The notes under the pieces: model-generated | What the model was told of the DNA's origin: nothing | The model's input: the letters and a program-made list of their open reading frames with translations, nothing else | Database searches by the model: none | Part shown: positions 55,201 through 64,000 of the stretch, piece by piece | Layout: each line of letters begins with the position of its first letter | Position numbering within the stretch: the first letter of the stretch is position 1 | Program-made: the position numbers and the translations under genes | Assembly: GCF_020509005.1 (NCBI RefSeq) | Contig: NC_063014.1 | Location: 4,588,001 to 4,652,000 of the forward strand | From: Fulvia fulva | Lineage: Eukaryota > Ascomycota > Dothideomycetes > Mycosphaerellales > Mycosphaerellaceae | Direction: 5' to 3' | Length of the DNA: 64,000 bases

Positions 55201-57341
55201 TCCGACTATAAGAAACTCGTCTACTTTATAAAGAGCAAGCTACTTAATTGTCGCTAGGCCCGCTAGAGCGAGTTCCTCTCCCGGTTCAACTTTATAATCT
55301 CGTATACGCCCGGTAAGGCTAACTCGATAGCCGACGCCCTTACCCGCCGCCCTAGTAACTCTCTAGTTGATCGAAGAGGGGGCCGACAAATCGTAGAGTA
55401 ACAAGTTATTAAAGAGTATAACCTCTCTTCCGAGCTTCGAGAGTACCTATCGAACGGCTAGCCTACGCTCGCCGCTACCTTTACTACTCTCGTACTCGCT
55501 CCTACCTACCTTAACGAGAGTAACGATAAATCCGAGCCTAAAGAATACGCCTCGGACGCTAAGGACTTAAACGACGATAAAGAGGGCTTAGTAACGATCG
55601 ACGGCTTATTCGAATTAGACTTTAAGGGGTTTAATAATAAGGAGTAACCTAAGGGCATTATAGCACGAGTACAAATAGCGTACGATACCGACCTAGACGC
55701 CTAAGAGTTAGTTTAGGCCCTTAAATCTAGCGCGAGGACATTCCCGGGCTTCTCGCTATCTAAGTACGAGCTCTAGGAAGGTGTCGTCTACTTCTGTAAG
55801 AAGCTTTACGTACCGTAGCCCGAAGGCTCTAATATCCGAGCTAAGATTCTTTAAATTGTCTACGACTCCGCCTCTAGGGGTTACCTAGGCGTAGCTAAGA
55901 CCTATAAGCTCCTCGCTAGGTATTACTAGTAGCCGTATTCCTAGAAGGACGTCCGCCGCTACGTACTAAACTACGCTACTTATCGAAGAGCTAAAGCTAA
56001 CCGCTACCGCCCCTACGGTCTCTTATACCCTCTCCCGGCTCCTAATCGTCCGTAGAAGCACATTACTATAGACTTTATTACCGATCTTCCTTACGGCAAG
56101 ACCTTTAGCGGCGTAAAAGCAAAGGCCCTTCTAGTAATCGTAGACCGTTACTCTAAGGACCGGTATATAATCCCGTACTAGAGTATAACCGTAAAGGAGA
56201 CTACTCGCTTATTCTACGAATTCGTCTAGCGCTTTTAAGGCCTCTAGGATAGTATCACCTCTAATAGAGGTACCTAGTTCATCTCGTACTTCTAGAAGCG
56301 TCTATATACTATCCTAGGTATTAAGTATAACCTCTCGACTAGTTTTTAGCTATAGACCGACGGCTAGACCGAAATTACGAACGCTATCCTCGAGTAGGTC
56401 CTTCGTTACTTCGTCGACTACTACTAGAAGGATTGGCCTTAGTATATCCCTACGGTAGAGTTCGCTACTCGTAACTAGGACTCGGAGACTACTAGCTACT
56501 CTCCCTTCTATACTACGAGAGGTTACTACCCTCGTATAGGTATAGAACTAGAAGAGCCTCTCTCGCCTACCGAAGACGTAAACGAGTAAGTAGTAGACGA
56601 GTTCGCTACTATACTCTTATAGATCTATAAAGAAGTCTACGACGAGATAGTATACGTATAAGCAATCTACGAGGATCAAGCTAATCGTCGTCGCTAGCTA
56701 GCTCCCGACTACTAAGTAGGCGATATAGTATACCTTAACTCTAAGAACATTAAGACGGACCGCCCCTCTAAGAAGCTAAGCTAGAAGAACCTAGGTCCTT
56801 TTAAGATTACCGAGCGTATTAGTTTATACGCCTACCGTCTAGCTCTTCCTACGAATATAAAGATCTACGACGTCTTCTATCCCGTACGCCTTCGGCCGTC
56901 GGCTAAGGACCTATTCCTAAACTAGAACTAAGATATACTAGGTCCTCCCGATAAAGTAGAAGTCGACGAGCCGGTTAACCTACGTTCTAACGACTATACC
57001 GTCCGTAAGATCCGGGGAACCCGCGTAGAGCCTAACGATATTAAAGGGCTACCGCCGATTAAGTATAAAGTCGAATAGTAAGGTTACTCTAAGTAGGATA
57101 CCTTATAGGAACCTATCTAATATATTATCTTTAATCGTTAAGCAATCGAAGAATACTACGCCCGCGTAGACGGCCTAGAGGTCAATATCGGTAGGCTTTT
57201 CGAATCTAAGCTCTTCGACGGGGCTTACTAATAGTATATCGACTATAACATTAGGCCTAAGCCTAGTACTAAAGCTGAACATCCTCGATATATAGAACTA
57301 CTACGGCTTCGTAGGAGCTTAGCTTTGTTCGGGGGGGCTAC

Positions 57342-57860
57342 TATTATAGTCTCCCTATAGAGTGTATAGAAGGTAGGGACAGAAGAGCCTTAGAGTGCTT
57401 AGAAGTCGTTAAGAAGTAAAAGTCTAGCTTAGTATATAAGCTCTAAGGATTATATACCCCGTAATATTTACTATAGGACCTAGCCCTCTAAATTCACTAC
57501 TCTACTAAACCTTAATAGATTTACTTCGGCTCGTAGCTATATAACTTACGGCACTCCCGCGAGTACCCGTAACTACGCTAGACCCTAGAAGAAGTACGTA
57601 GAAGACTCGGAACGTAGGGCAGGTTAGAATAAGGTTTTGAGCAAAGCTACTAAGCGCGGCTTCGTATAGGTTAACCCTATTAATGCGGGGACACGTACTC
57701 GCGAGGGTCGCGTATAAGTATCCGGCCTTCCCTAGGCCTCTCTTACTTTCTTCGTCTTTCGTTTTATATAGTAATTATGCTATACCCTTTGTATCTATAC
57801 TTCGTACCTATATTCTCGCCTTTACTCTTATATCTTATAGGCTAGGCTCTCGCCCTAATA
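57342..57860 (+). repeat. Gypsy A 3' LTR (519 bp)
   Basis: Direct copy of the 5' LTR with a single version of the 38-bp unit (the length difference, 38 bp, agrees exactly). Followed by the target duplication GATCG. Confidence 0.93.
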
Positions 57861-60800
57861 GATCGCGAACTAAGCTAGACAAAGCCATTCTACCTAGTTA
57901 TCTTATACCTCGTTAGTAAATATACGGAGATACTGTTCTATTACTTAGTTAGTACGTTCCGACTGTCTATTAGTTTCTAGGTAGTATAAAGAACTTAGCT
58001 TACGACTTATACGAAGTATCTTATAAAGTTTCTTCTAGAAGGTAGTAACCTATTATTTACCGCGGTCTAAAGTAATAGTATTAGGAAATCCGCGTCGGGA
58101 GAATATATACTTAAGGAAAAGTCTTGCCGTATTCTATATAGTTATCGCTCCGATCGGAATTAGCTCGACTTCCTTCGTTAGCCTATCTATTACGGTCATA
58201 ATATTGTTATAGGTTATACTATCGAGGGTACTATTAGGAAGTCCGACTACGAAGTCTACCGTAATATACCTCTAAGGTCGGTCCGGTACTAAAAGTAGGT
58301 ATAATAATCTAGGTAGCTAGGAGTATAGAGATTTCGTCGTACGGTATATACGGTAATTCGCGGTATATCTACGTACTAATCTTACTAAGCTAGGCTAGTA
58401 GAATTCTCGTACTACGAGTTTATAGGTTCGAGCTCGTCCTAGATATCCTACTACTAGAGCGTTATAATTTATTCTAATAAGCCGAGTCCGTAGGGCCTAG
58501 TTATTAGGTACCTATAGGCTCTAACTATCGTACTAGTTTCGTATATACAATATATTACTATCTACCTTATAGTACGTAGGGTATATCTTCGCCTTCTATA
58601 AGAGTAGAGGGATAGCACTATCTTTCCGTAGTATCTTAATTGCCGCCTTAAGTTCTTAGTCTAGGGCGTAAGTAGTTGTTATACGGTACTCGAGTTTAGC
58701 TTCGACTTCGGCTTTATTCGTAGTCTATACTTCCTAAGCTAGTACTAGCTATGTTTATAGTACCTATTCTAGTTCTAGAATAAACTCGATTACTTTAGGA
58801 TTTAGGGGATTCGTCTCTTCTTCTTCGGGCGTATCTTCGATAGTAGCTCGTATAGAGTCGATCTTAAGAAATCGCTCTAGCGGAAGCAATGTCTAATACT
58901 AGTACTAATTTCTCGGATTGTCTACCCTCTACGGAAGGTCCTAGCTACGTCTCGTTAGGCTATCTAGCTTCGTTCCTTATATACCTAGGCGGTATATAAT
59001 CTAGAAGTTAAATTGTAATAGAAATTCTACCTATCGCGCTTATCGGCGATTGAGCTACTTCGTAGTCATAAAATATTCGAGGTTCTTATAGTCTATAAAC
59101 ACTTTGACTAGATCGCCGTCCTCGTCTACTTTATACGTAAGCTCCGGGCGCTACTCTTCGAATACTTTAATAATCGCGAGGAGTTCCTTATCGTAGATCT
59201 CGTAATTATACTCCTAGGGGCTTAGCTTCTTCGAATAGAAAGCTAAAGGATGTAATACTCCCTACTCGTCGTATTATAAGAGTATACCTATATTAAGAAA
59301 GTCTAAGAAGTTAGTCTCGACGACGGTCTACCTACCCGGTATATAGTATACTAGTATACCCGCCTTAATAAACGCTACTTTTAACGCCTCGAATGCCCTC
59401 TAGCAATTATCAGTCTAGTTAATTCTACGGTTCTTATGATTACTAGGCCTATCTAACTTCGTTAGGTTAGTTAGTAGGGATAAAATACGAGAGAAGGCCT
59501 CGATAAACCTACGGTAGAAGTTCGCGAATCCTAGGAAGGCTTAGACATCCTTAAGATTAGTTAGTACTTCCTAGGTCTATATACATTCCAATTTCTCCGG
59601 GTCTATCTCGATACCCTAGGGTGTAATAATAAGGCCTAGATATTTTATACGTTCCTAGTAGAACTCGGACTTATTAATATTAATAGTAAGCCCGGTATCT
59701 CGTAGCTTAATTAATACCTTTCGTACGTATTCGACGTGTTCCCCTAGAGTATTGCTAAAGATAAGGACGTTATCTAGATATACTAACATAAAGTCATCTA
59801 GATATTCCTATAGAACCTTATTAATATATAACTAAAAGGTTACGGGTCCGTTATAGAGGCCGAACGGTAATACGAGGCATTTATATATACCGTAGCGTAT
59901 TACGAAAGCTATTAGCTACTCGTACCCTTCCGCGATACGTAACTTATTAAAGGTTACTATAATATCTAGTTTCGTAAAGTAATTCTTTCCGTATATACGG
60001 TTAAGCGTTTCCTATATTAATAGAATAGGATAGCGATTCTTAATAGTGATAGCGCTTAGCCTACGGTAGTTAATATATACTCGTAGCCCTCCTCTAGGCT
60101 TTCTTACTACTAAAACCGGTGCCGGTGACTAGCTTGTTTTCTAACCGGCCTTACGTACCTTACCTTCTAAAGTCTATTTAAGTAACTATTTCTTAACGGC
60201 TTTATTCTCCTTCTCGGCTAGTCCGTATAGCTTTCGGTATAGCGGTCCCTAAGGTCTACCGGGTTTAATATAAATCTCGTAGTCGATGCCTAGTCGGTAA
60301 GATAGGAGTCCCTCGTAGTCCTTTACTAAGAAAGTATCTATAATGTCGTAGTATATAGGTAGGAGCTTCTCTTTAGGATTGTAGTTAAACTGCTTATTTA
60401 AGAACTAATCTAGGTTATTAGCTACTATTACGCTTAGTTTGAGGCTATTATCGTTATTATTGTTATCCTCGCGCCCCGTAGATATAATATAGAAGTACCC
60501 GGCCCTAGGCCGGTACGCGTATATCTCCTATACGCGCTACGAGACTTCCTAGTAATCTACCTCTTTATCTACCTCTAGAGTAGACATATCTAGCTCCGCC
60601 CCTCCGGCTATAAATCCTACTAATTCGCTAGTAAAGGGCTTTAGTCTATATTTCGTTCTACCGATATAGTTTAGAAATTATACTATTGTCGATGTCTTAT
60701 TATATAGATAGTAATCGAAGTAGTAGTTAGATCTAAACGCTACCTCGCTAGTTTCCTAGAAGATGTTCGGGTTATACGCGGAGAGCTACGGTAGTCTAAA

Positions 60801-62779
60801 GACGATGTCGTATTCGAGGTCGATAACGTAGTATAGTATTTACTCGTAATAACCGCCGATAACTACGTCTATAAGGGCTATATATATGATCTGACGCGCT
60901 ATAGCCGATCTATCTCCTAGTGTTAATCGTCTATTCTTTATTAAAGGGATTAAGGGGGTTATATATTTACGTATAAATTTCTAATTAAGAAAGAGAGAGG
61001 TAGAGATAGAATCTATAAGGCCGCGAGCCTTTTTATATTATATTATTACGGGTAATACTATATAAGGGTGTATAGCTAGTTATTGTTTATTAAGTATATA
61101 TACCGATATCTTAAGCTCCTTACTATAGTCCGTCTCTTATATTTTATGTCTCTTAATCTTATACTCTTTCTATCTTAGAAAGTTCGGTTACTAACCGCTA
61201 TCTACTACGCTTAGGTAGCGGTCGTGCCATTTCCCTATTACTATAGGTCGGTAGTAAGGGAGCTAAGGTTCGGGTTAGCGTTCGCGTTATTTCGTTAACG
61301 TAGAGGGCGGTAGTCGCCGTCGTAACTATATATCGGGTATTCGGGGTTCGTTAATACGTACGAGCCTATACGGTAGCGGTAGTACTTACCCTACTTCTTA
61401 AGGTCCTTACGCTACTTACGGTTTAATAAAGATAGGTTCTATAAGTGAACCGGTAAGTCCTCCTTCTTCTTCGTACCTACGTATTATAGTAGTCGCTAGA
61501 CGATTATAGCGGTCGTACTAGTAGCTACGGCGCCTACGGTATTACTACCGCCCTATACGCCGTTATTGTTCGAATTAGGGTTGTTACGTAGGCGCTCCTT
61601 CTATAGATATAGTCGGTCGGTCTCGTAGAAGCCCTTATCTAATACCGTATATTCCTTAATAATATTATATATATCGTATAAGCGTCTATCTACTTCCCTA
61701 TCGCCGAAAGTCTTAATAAAGTACTTACGGTTTAGGCGGTTACGAAATAGTATTAGCTTAGTCTCGTCGGTCTACACTATCGAAGTACGTAGCTTCGAGT
61801 AGTAAGCGTAGAAGGTAATAAAGGTCTCGCTATACTCCTACTTATAGGTAGCGATATTAACTATAGCCTTAGTTCCTTCGTTACGGGTACTATACTAGCG
61901 CGTTATCTAATCTAGTAGTTCTTTACTAGTCTTGAACTCGTTAAATAATTGTTGTCTAGGCACGGGAATCCTCGGCTTAATACTTCTCTAAGGGTCACCC
62001 TATGTCTATCTATATATAAAACGTAGGCCGTCTACCTCGGAGCGGAAAGTAGTTATAGTTAGCTTAAGAAGTACGCTACTATACTAACTGTCGAAGTTAG
62101 GGTCGTTATTGTTCTTAAAGTACTTCGGGTTAGGTACGCCCTTACTAACCTCGATTCCGCGTATTAGAGTACGGTTAATAGTAAATAGGCGTTCTAAAAG
62201 TTCGGTTAGGGGAGTCTATATACGGGTATTACGCGCTCGAGAGTCGCGACCGTTATTGTTATTAGGTCGTAGACGGTTTCTATTACGTCCTCGGTCGTTA
62301 TTACTATTACCGTCATTATTATTATTACTACTACCTCCGCCGCCGCCGCCTCTACTAGTAGCTTTACGATACTTACGTATTAGCTACTCGAGTAAAGTCT
62401 CGCGCGGAGGTAAGTAGGAGGGTCGGCGACTAGAGCGGCCCCTACCTCTATTCTATATAGTATCTTTAGTAGCTTAGAGTCGAGTCTTTAGATCGTTAAC
62501 CTCCTTCTTTAGAGCCTAGTTCTTAGCTCCGGCATCCTATACCTTCTTCTTCTCCTTTTCGTAAATCTTGCTAAATTGCTTATATAGGTTATTAGCCTCC
62601 CTATACTTCTTCTCTACCTCTTATAACTTTGCTAGGTTATAATCCTTCTTACTCTTTAGGTCTACGGCTATCTTCTATATTATAGCCTCCTCGCTTCGTA
62701 GTATCTTATAGGTACGGTTATACTCGGTATATAGCGTAGTATACTAAGTGTTCTAGAGGTTATTAGCTCGCTCTATTAT
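57861..62779 (-). mobile_element. Gypsy C, 5' part, mutated
   Basis: Minus strand, continuing from 43,797: integrase core about 57.9-58.6 kb, RNase H region about 59.0-59.4 kb, reverse transcriptase about 59.5-60.2 kb ('[20 protein letters not shown]' and 'VYLDNVLIFSNT'), protease region near 60.5-60.9 kb, gag and coiled-coil about 61.2-62.7 kb. The right end abuts a LINE fragment at about 62,780 and no LTR was seen there, so this end may be truncated. Confidence 0.82.
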
Positions 62780-62887
62780 ATAGTATAACGTGAATAAGAG
62801 TAAGTATAAGGTATAACGCTACTTCCTATAGGAGCTCGACGTACTATAGTACTACGTTATTATAATATAAGAACTATAGATCAACCT
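62780..62887 (+). mobile_element. LINE endonuclease fragment
   Basis: About 108 bp matching 35,810-35,920 of the plus-strand LINE, ending in the stretch that codes 'EPWINL' (TAGs in place of Trp). Cut off on the right by a minus-strand LINE tail. Confidence 0.75.
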
Positions 62888-64000
62888 ATATATAGATAGA
62901 TAGATTTGTTACTCCCCTATTCTAGGACCCTATTCGGCCTATATAGGTATATATCTATTGTTATATATAAAGGGAAACCCGAATAGGTAAAAGCCTTTCC
63001 CGCCCCCGACTTCTCCTTATCTAGATTAGCTTTCCCTCTAAACGTACGTAGTCTATATTACTACCCCGTTAGCCCCCGCTCCTAGCCGGTCTCGTCGCGC
63101 TACGCCGTATCCTCTCTTCCTATACTACTTCTACTAGGCGGTACTGATCTAGCTAGCCCTTCTCTAGTATCTAGTTCGTAATACGCCGTAGGTCCTTAAT
63201 ATTATTAAGAAGTGCCCTAATCGTCCGGTTCCTCGCCTTTACTATCTACTCCCCCCTTCCTAGCGACTACCTCGGATAGACGAGGAGTACGTACCGTACG
63301 TTCTAGGAGTGATAGCCGTAGGAGTAGCTAGTATTTATATATTCTAGGTCCTTCCTCTATAATAGGTACCCCTAGAGGCCGATATATTCACTTTGTAGTT
63401 AGGTTACTATACTACTCTATACCCTCGTAAGGCGGTAGTAGATAAGCTTCGGGGGGTACTTAACCGCGGATTTCGTAGCTAACTATTCCTTAGGTTGTCC
63501 CGCTAGCTAAGGGCGTCTACTATACCCTACAACCTAGTTGTTCTACCTCTCTTTCTATAGTTGCTCTATAAACGATTTCTTACCCTCCTATTATATTACT
63601 AGCTATTCGTCCCTTACCCGGTAGTTCGGCTCGTTTCCGGGTCGAATGCCCTTATACGCTAGTATTAATTCGCGGGCCCTTACGACTATACTAGCGATAA
63701 CCTTCTATACTAGGTACTATACTAACTGACCTAAGTAGGAGGTCCGTAGTCCCTAGATATATAGGTCGATCGGCGGTATAGCGGTCTCGTACTTAAGTAT
63801 CCTTATTAGTATCGACTTATATACCCCGGTAACCTTCCTTAGGTATTAGTTTTAGATCTTTACTAACGGCGCGACGAGTCCCTTTAATAGGTAGGCCCTC
63901 TCGCCTAAGGACTATACCTAGCTACTATAGATAAGGACTAGCCGTATAAAAGCCGTATATAGAGGTCGTAACTACCGGAAGTCCGCCCCCTATATAGATG
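62888..64000 (-). mobile_element. Mutated Tad-like LINE, 3' end, running off the window
   Basis: Begins with a TAGA repeat (62,892-62,905) that corresponds to the 3' tail on the minus strand, followed by 3' untranslated sequence similar in layout to 36,675-36,850 (e.g. AGGGGAAACC versus AAGGGAAACCC). The remainder carries the mutated C-terminal and reverse-transcriptase end of the ORF on the minus strand. Fully mutated, unlike the copy at 36.7 kb. Confidence 0.75.

Larger units (their letters stand above)
43798..57860 (+). mobile_element. Gypsy A (chromodomain type) LTR retrotransposon, mutated, interrupted
   Basis: Two direct LTRs (43798-44354 and 57342-57860). The 5-bp flanks are AATCG (43793-43797) and GATCG (57861-57865); a TpG-to-TpA change explains the difference. 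Coding remains on the plus strand: gag zinc knuckle at 53,150-53,200, protease near 53,480, reverse transcriptase 54,115-54,750 with 'YIDDILVYS' near 54,550, RNase H about 54,950-55,350, integrase about 56,030-56,530, chromodomain 57,061-57,200 ('KYKVE--GYSK'). Without gypsy B it would be about 6.9 kb. Stops at Trp/Gln codons throughout. Confidence 0.92.
33151..64000. repeat. RIP-mutated retrotransposon block
   Basis: From here to the window end CA and TG dinucleotides are rare and TA is in excess, whereas CG remains frequent. This is the expected product of CpA-to-TpA mutation on both strands (repeat-induced point mutation). Conserved retroelement motifs are recognisable once TAG/TAA are read as former Trp/Gln codons. 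The only clear exception is 36,664-40,172; a second, smaller one is about 51,910-52,225. Confidence 0.95.

Noticed and set aside
62109..62417. 102-codon Leu/Pro-rich open frame
   Set aside because: Antisense to mutated gypsy C gag; low-complexity composition from GCC/CCG repeats.
33151..64000. Starship-type giant element or gene cluster
   Set aside because: No tyrosine-recombinase captain gene or cargo genes; all recognisable motifs are retroelement domains.

Overview
This window looks like the nuclear genome of a filamentous ascomycete, most likely a Dothideomycete (Mycosphaerellales-like; genus not determinable). The reasons are short GT-AG and GC-AG introns of 50-130 bp, compact intergenic spaces, typically fungal families (OLE1 desaturase with cytochrome b5, Osm1-type fumarate reductase, HsbA-like protein, Git3-like GPCR, Eaf6), and a large block of retrotransposons carrying a repeat-induced-point-mutation (RIP) signature.

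Region 1 (1-32.8 kb) is gene-bearing. In order it holds: an O-fucosyltransferase-like membrane protein (+); an APC amino-acid/GABA/choline-type permease (-, 3 exons); an iron-containing alcohol dehydrogenase/maleylacetate-reductase-like enzyme (+); a metal-dependent amidohydrolase (-) head-to-head with an ACMSD/6-MSA-decarboxylase-like amidohydrolase (+), which with the dehydrogenase could form a small catabolic cluster; the acyl-CoA delta-9 desaturase OLE1 (-); a small HsbA-like protein without signal peptide (-); the NuA4/NuA3 subunit EAF6 (+); an esterase gene broken by a stop at a Trp position (+); a seven-helix receptor (+); an unknown protein (-); a frameshifted SnoaL-like gene (-); a PPIL3/Cyp10-type cyclophilin with a 12-nt microexon (-); an OSM1-type fumarate reductase (+); three tandem paralogues of an 'LPGE-R--IYD' F-box-like family (-); and a secreted crotonase-like gene with an in-frame stop (-). 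Integrity falls towards the right: the third paralogue is split by a 1.54-kb terminal-inverted-repeat element (8-bp target duplication), itself carrying a deleted pogo/Fot-type transposon.

Region 2 (about 33.15-64 kb) is a nest of retroelements in which CpA and TpG are almost absent and replaced by TpA, while CpG stays abundant. Trp (TGG) and Gln (CAA/CAG) codons have become stops, so almost no ORF survives. The layers can be separated by repeats and target duplications: a copia remnant; a plus-strand Tad-like LINE (34.4-36.66 and 40.17-42.6 kb) interrupted by a younger, unmutated minus-strand LINE (36.66-40.17 kb, 15-bp duplication); a minus-strand chromodomain gypsy C (42.6-43.8 and 57.9-62.8 kb) interrupted by a plus-strand chromodomain gypsy A (43,798-57,860), which is interrupted by a minus-strand gypsy B (44,538-51,697); and at the right edge another LINE-in-LINE insertion.

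The most notable points are the saturated, strictly CpA-directed mutation, the unmutated LINE inside a mutated relative, the fully resolved nests, the decay gradient in the gene array next to the block, and the unusually high share of GC-AG introns (3 of 11 inferred). No self-contained new defence or metabolic system was recognised.
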